Notes: generated by a model not told the origin, from the sequence alone. DNA of 64,000 nt from Corynebacterium minutissimum (GCF_016889765.1 NZ_CP069533.1:1-64000); one strand, 5' to 3'; positions 51,985 to 61,426 are shown, numbered from the stretch's first letter. Translations and numbers: made by a program.

Positions 51985-52869
51985 CTAGGCGTCGATGAAA
52001 GGTGGGCCCGGAGTGCTGTCGAGAATTCCGGCATCGACGAGCCTCTGCATACAGTCGTAGTCAAAGCCTGTTATATCTTCAGTGAGCAGCATGAGGTACT
52101 CAATCACGGCTTCTCCGTTAGCCAGAACCTCAACTATCACCAGATCAGAGTCCTGTATATAGCCGGCAATGGTAGAGCCGCGCGCAGTAGAAAAGTCCAC
52201 TATCGATTCCTGCAGCCCCATGCTCTCCGCAGCAGCAATGGCTTCCTTGTTCTCGGTGTATTGCGCGGTGAATTCGCTATCATCACCAAACATGCACTCC
52301 ACGGTCGGCACCCAGTGTGCATCGCGGCCATCGTCGTCAGATTGACCAAAGTAGGATGTGCCTTCATAGCAGTCAGACGTAAGGTCTGAGAGTGCGGAAG
52401 GTACCGGTGCATCTCCCGCAGAATCGCGGAGGGTATTGATGTCATCCACATCAATGGTCCGGTCCCAATAGCCATCATCAGCTGGCGTTAACGACTCCGC
52501 CCCATTGTGGTTCCCACTGACGCTACTGGTGGCCTCTTTTAAGGCCTGGAAGGCGACGAAGAGAGACAATCCGAGTACGAGCACCACAGCTCCAATCACT
52601 CCGAGAATAGTCCATAGCGTCTTCTTTGAGCCGCCATTTTTCTGCGGTGGCCGCTGTGCAGATGGTGATTGCTGCATTCCTGGAGCAATGTCTAGTGGTT
52701 GCTGAAACTGCCCTTGTCCACGTTGCTGACTACCAGGGATCGCTGTACCGTGTTGACCGTATCCGGCCCCTTGAGGTTGCATGGGGCGCGGCGCGCCAAC
52801 CTGAGGACCAGGAGCAAAACCACGCGGCGACTGTTGAGAGCGAGAGGAGTTTCCGTGAGGGTTTGTCAT
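51985..52869 (-). CDS. Membrane-anchored protein with Pro/Gln-rich N-terminus (paralog B)
   Basis: The 294-residue protein repeats the plan of its neighbour: a Pro/Gln/Gly-rich cytoplasmic N-terminus, a membrane helix at about 84-108 and an extracytoplasmic domain. Matching blocks are APVPSALSDLTSDCYEGTSYFG, PTVECMFGDDSEFTAQYTENKEAIAAA and GEAVIEYL ... RLVDAGIL. The Cys pair (SDCYEG, VECMFG) is conserved between the copies and may form a disulfide; paralog B has an extra Cys near its end (DYDCMQ). The two genes are tandem and probably arose by duplication. The function is unknown. Confidence 0.75.
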   Translation of the reverse strand: MTNPHGNSSRSQQSPRGFAPGPQVGAPRPMQPQGAGYGQHGTAIPGSQQRGQGQFQQPLDIAPGMQQSPSAQRPPQKNGGSKKTLWTILGVIGAVVLVLGLSLFVAFQALKEATSSVSGNHNGAESLTPADDGYWDRTIDVDDINTLRDSAGDAPVPSALSDLTSDCYEGTSYFGQSDDDGRDAHWVPTVECMFGDDSEFTAQYTENKEAIAAAESMGLQESIVDFSTARGSTIAGYIQDSDLVIVEVLANGEAVIEYLMLLTEDITGFDYDCMQRLVDAGILDSTPGPPFIDA

Positions 52870-52875
52870 GGCCTT

Positions 52876-52881
52876 AGAGTA
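52876..52881 (-). promoter_or_regulatory. -10 box of paralog B (TACTCT)
   Basis: The minus strand TACTCT ends 6 nt before ATG 52869. Confidence 0.5.
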
Positions 52882-52987
52882 ACAGAGACCTTGGTCACAA
52901 ATTTCGCATAATTGCAGGCCACGGGGATCCTTCCCCTTCTACCGACGGTAGGTCACGACGTGGTTTCTGAATCCCTAGGCAGGGCAT

Positions 52988-52993
52988 TAAACT
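52988..52993 (+). promoter_or_regulatory. -10 box of the DEAD-box helicase gene (TAAACT)
   Basis: TAAACT ends 9 nt before ATG 53003. A TTG at 52994 touches the box and is therefore an unlikely start. Confidence 0.45.
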
Positions 52994-53002
52994 TTGGAAG
53001 CG

Positions 53003-54337
53003 ATGACTACTTTTGCCGATCTCGGCCTTCCCCGCGACGTCGTCCGTGTCCTTGATAAACAGGGCATCACGACCCCCTTCCCCATCCAAGCCGCTGCGAT
53101 TCCTGACGCTCTTGCAGGAAAAGATGTGCTCGGTCGTGGCCCGACGGGTTCGGGCAAGACTTTCACCTTTGGGCTTCCTATGCTCACCCGTTTAGCGGAG
53201 TCCGGTGTCTCCCGTCCCGCCCATCCGCGTGGATTGGTGCTAGCGCCTACGCGTGAGCTAGCTATCCAAATTCAGCAGCGATTAGAAGAACCCGCCGCTG
53301 CATTGGGGCTGCGTGTTCTAGCTGTCGTTGGTGGCGTCAATATCAACAACCACATTCGCTCGCTCGCGCGTCCGGTTGACCTGCTTGTCGCTACGCCGGG
53401 TCGCGCGCAGGACCTCATTGACCAAGGCCACCTATTCTTCGACCACGTCGCCATCACGGCGCTCGATGAAGCTGATCAGATGGCCGACATGGGCTTCCTC
53501 CCCCAGGTGCGAAAGCTCCTTGAGCTCACGCCGTCAGATGGCCAGCGTTTGCTTTTTTCTGCAACTCTCGACGGTGAAGTCAACAAACTTGTCAATCAGT
53601 TCCTGCAGGACCCGGTTACCCACTCCACAGCACCAATCGAGGCCGCCGTGGACACCATGAAACACCACCTTATCTTTATCGGCACTCGCGAGGCACGCAA
53701 CGATGTAGTCCTGCGTCTAGGCGCACGCAAAGGCAAGACGATCATGTTTATGCGCACCAAGCATGGAGTTGACCGGCAAGCAAAGAAGCTGCGCCGCGTC
53801 GGCATCAATGCCCTGCCGCTGCATGGAGATAAGGGCCAAGGCTCCCGCACCGCAGCAATCGAAGGCTTCGCTGACGGCAGCGTCCCCGTCCTCGTTGCCA
53901 CGGATATCGCCGCGCGCGGCATCGACATCGCGGATGTGTCGCTCGTCGTCCACGTCGACCCGCCTGCGGAACACAAGGCCTACCTACACCGCTCCGGACG
54001 CACGGCACGTGGCGGTGATTCTGGCACCGTCGTTACCCTAGTGACCGATGAGCAGCGCGATGAGGTGGCCAAGCTCATCCAGAAGGCTGGGGTTAACCAC
54101 ACGGACCTCGACATTAGTGACCGCGCCAACCCCGCCAGCAGCCCCGAACTCGCGCAGATGACCGGAGCGCGCAAGCCCACCGGTGAGCCGCTTGGTCCGC
54201 CACACCAGCAACCAGCGAAGAACAAGCCGAAGGGCGAGGCCCACAAGCATTCTTCGCGTCAGCGCTCGGGTAACCAAGGCCACCGCAGTCGCGGCCGAAA
54301 CCAACGCCGCCGACGCGGCAACGCAGGTCAGCGATGA
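53003..54337 (+). CDS. DEAD-box RNA helicase
   Basis: The 444-residue protein has all DEAD-box motifs: the Q-motif region (GITTPFPIQAAAIPDALAGKD), PTGSGKT, PTRELA, DEAD (ALDEADQMADMG), SAT and HRSGRTARGGDSG. A basic C-terminal tail (about 380-444) rich in Lys, Arg, Gly and Gln likely binds RNA. It resembles RhlE/SrmB-type helicases that act in ribosome assembly and RNA turnover. Its stop overlaps the next ATG by four bases (ATGA). Confidence 0.93.
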   Translation: MTTFADLGLPRDVVRVLDKQGITTPFPIQAAAIPDALAGKDVLGRGPTGSGKTFTFGLPMLTRLAESGVSRPAHPRGLVLAPTRELAIQIQQRLEEPAAALGLRVLAVVGGVNINNHIRSLARPVDLLVATPGRAQDLIDQGHLFFDHVAITALDEADQMADMGFLPQVRKLLELTPSDGQRLLFSATLDGEVNKLVNQFLQDPVTHSTAPIEAAVDTMKHHLIFIGTREARNDVVLRLGARKGKTIMFMRTKHGVDRQAKKLRRVGINALPLHGDKGQGSRTAAIEGFADGSVPVLVATDIAARGIDIADVSLVVHVDPPAEHKAYLHRSGRTARGGDSGTVVTLVTDEQRDEVAKLIQKAGVNHTDLDISDRANPASSPELAQMTGARKPTGEPLGPPHQQPAKNKPKGEAHKHSSRQRSGNQGHRSRGRNQRRRRGNAGQR

Positions 54338-55191
54338 TACTGCAGCCTACAGACTGGCAGGCGAAGATGAGCGCCCATGAGGCGGCGGCTGACGAATACC
54401 TCTCGCGCTACCGCCACCCTGGCTCCTACCACCCTGTTTACGATTTTCTTTTCGAGTACTACCCCGTGCGCCCCTCGCATTTGCGGCGCTGGCACCCAGG
54501 CATTGGTGTCACACTGGCCGGCGACGAAGTCCCCCACGCTGAGTGGCGGTTCTATCATCGCACCACTGAGGGAATCACGCTTGATACCGAGGCTTTCCTC
54601 GAAAGTCGCGGGGGCACGGTGCGTTACGTCCTCGAGTTGCTCGAGAAGACTACGCGCAACCCTATCCAATTCGATTGTTTTGGTCTCCACGAGTGGGCGA
54701 TGGTGTACCACACGGATTCTCCGCGCCATGATTTGCCACTGCGGCTGGGTGCGGAGGGAACGAACAAGGTCGTCGACAGTCACCGCATCAAATGCACTCA
54801 CTACGACGCCTTTCGCTTCTTCACCGCTCCTGCCCGCCCTCTCAACCTCACAGTCCTTACACGTGATGACCAGCCGGATCACGACCAAGCCGGTTGCGTC
54901 CACGCAACGATGGATTTGTACAAATGGGCATGGAAATTGGGGCCGTTGATACCCGGTGAACTTTTCCTTGATACCTTCCGCCTGGCCGTCGCTGCTCGGA
55001 CACTAGATATGGAAGCATCGCCCTATGACTGCCGTGAGTGGGGCTTTGGCGTTGTGCCAATTGAAACTCCCGAGGGTAAGTCCGAATATGTGCGCCGACA
55101 GCGTGCGCTGTCCGACGCCGCAGCACCCCTCCGCGCACGGCTTGTCTCCCAAATTCGCGCCGTGCTCCCCGCTACAATGAAGAACCATTGA
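54334..55191 (+). CDS. Conserved actinobacterial protein labelled 3-methyladenine DNA glycosylase
   Basis: The 285-residue protein resembles an actinobacterial family usually annotated as 3-methyladenine DNA glycosylase. YHPVYDFLFEYYPVRPSHLRRWHPG near residue 30 is its hallmark. I see no helix-hairpin-helix or other known glycosylase catalytic motif, so the label should be treated as unproven. Translation is coupled to the helicase through the four-base overlap. Confidence 0.65.
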   Translation: MILQPTDWQAKMSAHEAAADEYLSRYRHPGSYHPVYDFLFEYYPVRPSHLRRWHPGIGVTLAGDEVPHAEWRFYHRTTEGITLDTEAFLESRGGTVRYVLELLEKTTRNPIQFDCFGLHEWAMVYHTDSPRHDLPLRLGAEGTNKVVDSHRIKCTHYDAFRFFTAPARPLNLTVLTRDDQPDHDQAGCVHATMDLYKWAWKLGPLIPGELFLDTFRLAVAARTLDMEASPYDCREWGFGVVPIETPEGKSEYVRRQRALSDAAAPLRARLVSQIRAVLPATMKNH

Positions 55192-55259
55192 TGTGACCAG
55201 TCGGGACACACTCTGCTGTCCCGAGGTTCCCACCACGGCCCCAGCGCGGAAGGAAAAAG

Positions 55260-56138
55260 ATGGCCCGGCACTCGGATGGAAAGAACAACTACTCATTTGC
55301 ACCGTGGGTCATCATTGTGGCCATCCTTGCAGTTCTGGCGCTGATTGTTGGTGGAATTTTCCTCGTCCGCAGCGGCACGTCGGATTCCGCCGACAACGTA
55401 GCTGCGGAAACTTCCGTTGAATCTACATCCGCGGCCGACTCCGAGAACGAATCCACCGCTCAAGTAACGACTTCCACGTCGGAGACGTCCACAGAGGCCA
55501 CCTCCTCCGAGGCGGCACCGGAATCTGAAGCCGCATCCTCGTCGGCGGCGACCAGCTCTGAAGACAAAGCCGCCGATGCTGTTGCCGAAGTCGCTCCGAA
55601 TACGCTGTTCCTTCTTGATACCTCCGAAAACCTTGCCCCCTATTTCGATGCCGTAAGCCAGGGGGTCGCCGATGCCGCGACGGCTGCCGGCGCTGAAGGC
55701 AGCCAGGTGGGCCTGTGGAACTATTCCTCCCCTATCTCCGCCACGGCCACGGTAGGTTACCGTCCAAACGTGGCCTACGGACCCGCTGACAACGTGGCCC
55801 AAGCCGTTCAGTTGTTCGGCACCGGTGGCGTGCCGCAAACGCGCAGCGCAGTCGTTGCCGCGCTGGGAAACGCTTCTGACCAAGTCGCAGAAAGCGGTAA
55901 GGACACCCGCGTCGTTCTCGTCACTACTGGAACCCAACAAGACATGGATGACGCCACATTTGCCGAGGCCGTCCAGAACGCGCGGGCCGAGGGCGTGAGC
56001 TTGAGCGTGGTCCATATTGGCAACGGCGAGAAGGATGCTGAACTAGAGAAGCATGCTGATTCCTATAGTTCGGTCTCGGATCCTTCAGATGCCACTGCAA
56101 ACAAGAAGAGCATCAAGGCCGCGGCTGGCGCACAGTAG
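55260..56138 (+). CDS. Membrane-anchored VWA-like protein with Ser/Thr-rich stalk
   Basis: The 292-residue protein has a single N-terminal membrane helix (about 15-37), a Ser/Thr/Glu/Ala-rich stalk (40-110) and an extracytoplasmic von Willebrand A-like domain. The MIDAS-like strand reads FLLDTSENLAPYF, so the DxSxS metal motif is incomplete. RVVLVTTGTQQDMDD would be the later strand. It may bind a ligand in the cell envelope without metal. GGAAGG precedes ATG 55260. No partner gene is evident. Confidence 0.7.
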   Translation: MARHSDGKNNYSFAPWVIIVAILAVLALIVGGIFLVRSGTSDSADNVAAETSVESTSAADSENESTAQVTTSTSETSTEATSSEAAPESEAASSSAATSSEDKAADAVAEVAPNTLFLLDTSENLAPYFDAVSQGVADAATAAGAEGSQVGLWNYSSPISATATVGYRPNVAYGPADNVAQAVQLFGTGGVPQTRSAVVAALGNASDQVAESGKDTRVVLVTTGTQQDMDDATFAEAVQNARAEGVSLSVVHIGNGEKDAELEKHADSYSSVSDPSDATANKKSIKAAAGAQ

Positions 56139-56279
56139 TCAGCCGGTAGACAGCCCCGCGGTTGGATTCGCGCTGTCCAGCCCCCCAAGCAAGCACGAAG
56201 CCACCGCACTTTCCCAAGGCACTGACGTGAGCAGCAGTGCCGGGAAGGTGCGGCGGCAATCTTAAAAGTAAAGCAGACC

Positions 56280-56888
56280 TTAGGAGGACTTGCGCTTGCG
56301 GCGGGCAGCGAGCTCGTCGAGGCCGACGACAATGTCGGTCTCATCCTCCTCAACAATGCGTTCTGCCGGGAAGGACGTAATGGTTCCGGAAAGCTCCTTG
56401 AGGATACCCGGCACCGCGATGCCGAAGACGCCCTGACCACCGGCGAGGAGGTCAATAACTTCGTCGTTGGAGCGGCACTCATAAACCGTAGTGCCATCAG
56501 AGACTAGGGTGAGCTCAGCAAGGTCATTCACGCCGCGGTCACGCAGGGATTCAACGGCCAAGCGGATGTTCTGCAGAGAAATGCCCGTATCGAGAAGCCG
56601 CTTGACAATCTTGAGGACGAGGACGTCCTTGAAGGAGTACAGACGCTGGGACCCGGAACCACGGGCGGTTCGGATGGAGGGCTTCACCAGATCGGTACGC
56701 GCCCAGTAGTCCAGCTGGCGGTAGGTAATGCCAGCCACTTGGCACGCGATGGGCACGCGGTAGCCCAGCTCCTCGTCCGGGCCGATATCAAACAGGGACT
56801 CTTGGACGTAGCTGCCCGGTTCGTCGTAGTCCAGCGCAGCGCCGGTCTCAAGCTCAAAGGTTTCGGTGTGAAGGTCTTTACTGCTCAC
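56280..56888 (-). CDS. MerR family regulator downstream of ftsR and the nuclease-domain gene
   Basis: The 202-residue protein has a MerR-type winged helix in its first half (YRVPIACQVAGITYRQLDYWARTDLVKPSI ... SQRLYSFKDVLVLKIVKRLL) and a C-terminal domain without obvious metal-binding cysteines. It is a second MerR member near FtsR, an arrangement kept in corynebacteria and mycobacteria. The start is GTG 56888, with GGAG nine bases upstream. The effector and targets are unknown. Confidence 0.87.
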   Translation of the reverse strand: MSSKDLHTETFELETGAALDYDEPGSYVQESLFDIGPDEELGYRVPIACQVAGITYRQLDYWARTDLVKPSIRTARGSGSQRLYSFKDVLVLKIVKRLLDTGISLQNIRLAVESLRDRGVNDLAELTLVSDGTTVYECRSNDEVIDLLAGGQGVFGIAVPGILKELSGTITSFPAERIVEEDETDIVVGLDELAARRKRKSS

Positions 56889-56945
56889 GTAATTACTCCA
56901 GTGATGTTTGAAGGGAGTTCTAGTTGTCTATTAAAGGGCACGTCG

Positions 56946-56958
56946 TTGACCACGTCAA
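56946..56958. promoter_or_regulatory. TTGAC-CAC-GTCAA inverted repeat upstream of the merR-type gene
   Basis: A 5 bp perfect inverted repeat overlaps a possible -35 (TTGACG on the minus strand) about 60 bp before the start codon. It could be an operator for the regulator itself. Confidence 0.35.
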
Positions 56959-57058
56959 GAGCGCATCGACGTTAACCTCTAGTAGAACTTTAGACTTTTT
57001 CTACCACATTGTCACCATAAGTCACACGCGTGTCATTAAAAAATTCTCCGACGCTACG

Positions 57059-57082
57059 AAAAAAGCGCCCACGAAGGGGCGC
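57059..57082 (-). terminator. Rho-independent terminator after the nuclease-domain gene
   Basis: On the minus strand GCGCCC-CTTCGT-GGGCGC is followed by six T residues. It ends the transcript from the upstream odhI-ftsR-bfn region and separates it from the merR gene. Confidence 0.75.
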
Positions 57083-57108
57083 GCAGGTTCTGTGTCTGCG
57101 GTAGGAAT

Positions 57109-57705
57109 CTAGTCCTTTCCTTCAGACTGGTCATCACCAAGCAAGTCTTCTTCGGAGATACCGGAATCACGCATCATCTGCTCGAAATCATCATCGTCCC
57201 GGCTCGTGCGTTGAGCTAGTCGCTCCTGAAACTCCCGCACCCGCTTTTGTGGGAACGTCTCCGGCGATGCTGCATCGCGCTCAAGGCCGTAGTACTCCTT
57301 CAGGTCCTCATCACTAATGTAGATAGCTACCTCCTCGAGCACGTCTTTCTCGAAAGTAATGGGTACCCCGTAATGATCTGCCAGGACAAGAGCATCACAC
57401 ATCCGAGCATCATGTTCTTCTCCCCTACCATCGATGAGATCCACCATGAAGGCACCTTTGCGGTACTCGGAGACACAGATCTCTTCGATACCATCGAGCT
57501 CATCCGCAAAAGCGATGAGAAGTTCGTACGTGCTGGGACGAGCGTTGAAATGTCGCTCCAGCATCTGGAGAACACGCGCCCCGTCAATGGGTGACACCCA
57601 TACGGGCACGTGGCGGTCGGCTTCCTCCCAGTAAAACAAAGCGCAGAGATTATTTTCGGGGCCGACGGGATGGATACCTAAAAATTTCAATACTTCAGAA
57701 TTCAT
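57109..57705 (-). CDS. Bifunctional nuclease (BFN/DUF151) domain protein
   Basis: The 198-residue protein contains the BFN/DUF151 domain. FLGIHPVGPENNLCALFYWEEADRHVPVWVSPIDGARV and the later DARMCDALVLADHYGVPI are typical. Plant members have DNase and RNase activity, but bacterial function is little tested. The acidic C-terminal tail is variable. ATG 57705 has GGAG upstream. It lies between ftsR and the second merR-type gene, a conserved neighbourhood. Confidence 0.88.
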   Translation of the reverse strand: MNSEVLKFLGIHPVGPENNLCALFYWEEADRHVPVWVSPIDGARVLQMLERHFNARPSTYELLIAFADELDGIEEICVSEYRKGAFMVDLIDGRGEEHDARMCDALVLADHYGVPITFEKDVLEEVAIYISDEDLKEYYGLERDAASPETFPQKRVREFQERLAQRTSRDDDDFEQMMRDSGISEEDLLGDDQSEGKD

Positions 57706-57777
57706 GGTCTCCACTCTCCCACACTTTTGGCAATGGTAACTGATGCACCAGTTCGGATAGACGTGCCCGAGAGGAAT

Positions 57778-58527
57778 CTACGGTAAAAATTCGTCGCGCA
57801 GCTCGGTCTTGACCAACGTGCTGTGCAGGGACAGAACGAGCGCTGCCATCTGCTGAGAAAGCTCTTCTGCTTGCTGCGGGGCGGTATCGGACTTGGAGTG
57901 CGCTACTGGCGCGGCAACTTGTGAAATAAGGTCCGCTTGCCGGCGAGCAGCATTGCGCAGGGACTTAAGCTGGCGAGCGTCGAAGCCAAAGGACTCCAGC
58001 GCCACGGCAGCTGAAGCAATCGATACATCGTCGGTATCGAAAAAGCCCGCCGAATCCGGCTTGATAAGCCCCACCGCAACGAGACCGGCAATCTCTTCCT
58101 GGGTGGTGCCAGCTTGGTCAGCCACGTCGGCGTCAGTAAGCCGATTGACCACCGGCGCGCGCAGCTGTCCAGCGCTGATAAGGGCCTCAGCCTGCGAAGA
58201 CACAATCGCAGTAACCTGGCCAGAGTCCATTGCCTCCAGCTGCTCGCGGATGACCTTAAGCGGCGTGTAGTTATCGCGCTGCGCTGTCAAAATATAGCGC
58301 AGGCGGTCCAAGTCCTTCTGGTAGTAGCGGCGGTAGCCTTTGGGCGTGCGCTCAGGGGTGATAAGGCCCTCAGACTCAAGGAAGCGAATCTTTGACACCG
58401 TGACATCAGGGAACTGCTTCTGCAGGTGCTTCAGCGTCACGCCGATAGACATCGGCTTCTGCTTGGCGGCCTTGGGCTTCCTAGCGACAGTGGACGCTGC
58501 CGCTGCGGTGGAGTTCTGGGAGCTCAC
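57778..58527 (-). CDS. ftsR: MerR-type cell-division regulator FtsR
   Basis: The 249-residue regulator has an N-terminal MerR helix-turn-helix (VSKIRFLESEGLITPERTPKGYRRY near residues 44-68) and a helical C-terminal domain. The order secA2-odhI-ftsR matches C. glutamicum, where FtsR activates ftsZ and affects cell shape; Rv1828 is the mycobacterial homologue. The start is GTG 58527 with a weak ribosome binding site. It follows odhI by 88 bp. Confidence 0.92.
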   Translation of the reverse strand: MSSQNSTAAAASTVARKPKAAKQKPMSIGVTLKHLQKQFPDVTVSKIRFLESEGLITPERTPKGYRRYYQKDLDRLRYILTAQRDNYTPLKVIREQLEAMDSGQVTAIVSSQAEALISAGQLRAPVVNRLTDADVADQAGTTQEEIAGLVAVGLIKPDSAGFFDTDDVSIASAAVALESFGFDARQLKSLRNAARRQADLISQVAAPVAHSKSDTAPQQAEELSQQMAALVLSLHSTLVKTELRDEFLP

Positions 58528-58615
58528 GATGGGAACTACTTCTGCTTTCTACACGGTCTGGACATCACAGAGGGGGCGGGGAGAAACCTCCCTCAGCCCT
58601 CCGCACGGTGTGGAC

Positions 58616-59047
58616 TTACTTAGCGGCGATGAAGACCAGACGGAACTTACCAATCTGGATCTCGTCGCCCACCTCGAGCACCTGCGCGTTACGCGGCTCG
58701 CGGTTGACGTAGGTGCCGTTGAGCGATCCGACGTCCACAACCTCAAACTGGCCGTCCTGGGCACGGAACTCGGCGTGGCGACGGGAGACGGTGACATCAT
58801 CAAGGAAGATGTCAGCCTCTGGGTGGCGGCCAGCGGTGGTTGTCGGCTGATCCAGCAGGAAACGTGCGCCAGCGTTAGGGCCACGCTTGACGACGAGCAG
58901 CGCCTGCCCCTCAGCTAGGTTCTCAGCACCAGCGACGGAAGCGTCAGAGCTTGCCGACGCACCGCTTTCCATCTCCTTGAGAAGATCGGCGCGGAAGACA
59001 GAAGTAGTCTCTGCCTGCGGTTCCGGCGTTCCGGTGTTCTCGCTCAT
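58616..59047 (-). CDS. odhI: FHA-domain 2-oxoglutarate dehydrogenase inhibitor OdhI
   Basis: The 143-residue protein inhibits the E1 subunit OdhA of 2-oxoglutarate dehydrogenase when unphosphorylated. Phosphorylation by PknG at Thr14 (and other kinases at Thr15) relieves this; both residues are present in PEPQAETTSVF. The FHA domain covers about residues 50-140 with the phosphothreonine-binding GRHPEADIFLDD and SRRHAEF and SLNGTYVN. GGAGGTAAAA precedes ATG 59047. It links serine/threonine kinase signalling to glutamate metabolism. Confidence 0.97.
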   Translation of the reverse strand: MSENTGTPEPQAETTSVFRADLLKEMESGASASSDASVAGAENLAEGQALLVVKRGPNAGARFLLDQPTTTAGRHPEADIFLDDVTVSRRHAEFRAQDGQFEVVDVGSLNGTYVNREPRNAQVLEVGDEIQIGKFRLVFIAAK

Positions 59048-59134
59048 TTTTACCTCCGAAGGGTCGGATCGATATTGACTAAATCCATAGTAGCGACTCC
59101 ACTGCCCTCGCGAGCCACCACCAGAGAAATTATA

Positions 59135-61426
59135 TTAACGGAAAATATTTCCAATGCCCTTGAGCACCGAGTTTCCGCCTCCTGCCAGTGGATTATCAGA
59201 CACCATGTAGGTCCACGTCGCACTCGGGCGGGAAAGACCGTGGTCCTCCAAATGGGCGCCATCAGAATCGATCACTACAGTGTTGAACGTCTCAACAGCA
59301 TCATCCACTGCGCGTTGGGCTAAGTCCTTGAACTCGCGAACGGCGATACGGTGATACTCATCGATGGGGGTTTCACGCGCAATGGCACGCAGGTGGATGG
59401 ACTCGCGAACATCGTCCATAAGCTCGAGGTGATCTGCCCAGGATAGATCCAGGTGGTAAAGCATAATCTCCCGGGCGGCGCGCTCGCGGGCGTCTTGGGG
59501 GACGTCGGCAAGCTCGGCGGCCCGCTGCGGGGCGCGCTCGGCTAATTCTTCCCACGCTTGGGAGGTATCGAGAAGCTTGGCACGGCGCTCATCGATGATG
59601 ATGCGCTGGTCCGCAAGCAGCTGATTGTACTTCCAGGTCTGCGCGTGAATCTCAAGCAGTTGCCCCTCGGTCACGCGCTGGCAGTGCGCCACGAAATCGC
59701 TCACTCGCTTGGACTCGATGCGGCCGTCAGCATCCGGGCGTGCGGACAGGGACTCATCCTCTCCTCCCTGCTGGACCACATCATCCTCAAGGGAGACGAA
59801 GAACACGGACATCCCAGGGTCGCCCTGCCGTCCGGCGCGGCCGCGTAGCTGGTTGTCCAAACGCGACGAGCGGTGACGGGAGGTGCCCAGCACTGCGAGA
59901 CCTCCTTTCTCTACCACCACATCACGGTCGGCCTCATCGGCACCACCCAATTTGATGTCGGTACCACGACCAGCCATTTGGGTAGAGACGGTGACCCTCC
60001 CCAGGTCGCCGGCCTCAGCCACAATACGAGCCTCATCCTCATCGTTTTTGGCATTGAGCACGCTCACCTCAATGCCGCGTTGCCTCAGTGCTTCGGCGAG
60101 ATCCTCAGACTCGGCCACATCATGCGTGCCCACGAGCACCGGCTGACCAGTGGCATTAAGGGCAGCGATTTCTTCAACGATGGCCTTCGATTTGTCATCA
60201 ATAGTCGCATAAATCCGGTCAGCCTCGTCGAAGCGCTGCAGCTCCTTATTTCGATCGATAACGGAGACATGCAGGTCATAGAATTGGCGCAGCTGGTCAG
60301 TGGCTTCAACGGCCGTACCCGTCATCCCGCACACCAAGGGGTAGCGCCGCATCAGTTCCTGCAGGGTAATGGTGTCGAGGATGCGGCCCCCTTCAGAAAC
60401 CTCAAGGCCTTCCTTCGCTTCCACGGCTGCTTGGAGGCCATCGGGCCAGCGCTGTAGGTCGGCAACGCGGCCCCGGGAGGCGTCGATAAGCTGCAGCTTG
60501 CCATCCGTAATGATGTAGTGGATATCGCGGATAAGCAGAGCCTTTGCGTGCAAAGCCAAGTTGACCTTGACCAACACCGAGCCAATGTTCTCTTCGGAGT
60601 ACAGCGAATCAATGCCTAGTTCCCGCTCGACGCGCGCAGCACCGTCATCGGTGAGCGCCACCGTGCGCCCATCTTCCGCGATGACGTAATCCTGGTCTTC
60701 GCGCAGGCGGGACACCACATTGGTGATATGACCGGTCGACTCTTCGCCGGGGCGATTGCCGGCCAGAACAAGGGGAACCAGGGCCTCATCGACTAGTACA
60801 GAGTCTGCTTCATCGACGAGCGCAACGTCGGCGCGGGCCTGAACGGTTTGCTCACGGGAGGTGATCTGATTATCGCGCAGCACATCGAAGCCCAACTCAT
60901 TAACCGGGGCATAAATAATGTCAGCGCGGTATGCCTCGCGCCGCTCATCAGGTCCCAGCTTTTCCGTCACGGAGGCGACCGTAAGGCCAAAGAACTCCAC
61001 GAGCGGGCGCATCCACTCGGCGTCACGGGCGGCCAGATAATTGTTCACCGTCACCACGTGCACGCGTTTGCCGGTCAGGGCAAAGCCGGTAGCTGCCATA
61101 GCACCGACCAGTGTCTTGCCCTCACCGGTTGCCATTTGGATGACATCCCCCTCCAACAGCCGGAGCACCGCCTGGGATTGCACGTTAAAGGGGCGCATGC
61201 CAAGCTTGCGTTCACTCGCTACGGCCAAGGCAGCGAGGAACTGCGACTTATCCGCAATCGCGCCATCTTTGACGCACGAGCGGGCAGCGGCAGCCACGGA
61301 GGCGTCATCGAGTGCCCCAACGTCCTCTGCCGCGGAATCCGCAGCTGCTACCACAGCCTTGGACTTCTTGTTGTTGCGCTCGGACTGCGCACCCATCGCC
61401 TTCCAGAACCAATCGAATGCGCCCAT
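59135..61426 (-). CDS. secA2: Accessory preprotein translocase ATPase SecA2
   Basis: The 763-residue protein is the second SecA of actinobacteria, which exports a subset of proteins together with SecYEG. Walker A ATGEGKT is at residues 99-105. DEADSVLVDE, VSTQMAGRGTDIKLGG and DNQLRGRAGRQGDPG are helicase motifs. It is shorter than SecA1 and lacks the C-terminal zinc-binding tail. ATG 61426 has GAGGAG five bases upstream; an in-frame GTG lies six bases earlier. odhI follows after about 90 bp. Confidence 0.95.
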   Translation of the reverse strand: MGAFDWFWKAMGAQSERNNKKSKAVVAAADSAAEDVGALDDASVAAAARSCVKDGAIADKSQFLAALAVASERKLGMRPFNVQSQAVLRLLEGDVIQMATGEGKTLVGAMAATGFALTGKRVHVVTVNNYLAARDAEWMRPLVEFFGLTVASVTEKLGPDERREAYRADIIYAPVNELGFDVLRDNQITSREQTVQARADVALVDEADSVLVDEALVPLVLAGNRPGEESTGHITNVVSRLREDQDYVIAEDGRTVALTDDGAARVERELGIDSLYSEENIGSVLVKVNLALHAKALLIRDIHYIITDGKLQLIDASRGRVADLQRWPDGLQAAVEAKEGLEVSEGGRILDTITLQELMRRYPLVCGMTGTAVEATDQLRQFYDLHVSVIDRNKELQRFDEADRIYATIDDKSKAIVEEIAALNATGQPVLVGTHDVAESEDLAEALRQRGIEVSVLNAKNDEDEARIVAEAGDLGRVTVSTQMAGRGTDIKLGGADEADRDVVVEKGGLAVLGTSRHRSSRLDNQLRGRAGRQGDPGMSVFFVSLEDDVVQQGGEDESLSARPDADGRIESKRVSDFVAHCQRVTEGQLLEIHAQTWKYNQLLADQRIIIDERRAKLLDTSQAWEELAERAPQRAAELADVPQDARERAAREIMLYHLDLSWADHLELMDDVRESIHLRAIARETPIDEYHRIAVREFKDLAQRAVDDAVETFNTVVIDSDGAHLEDHGLSRPSATWTYMVSDNPLAGGGNSVLKGIGNIFR

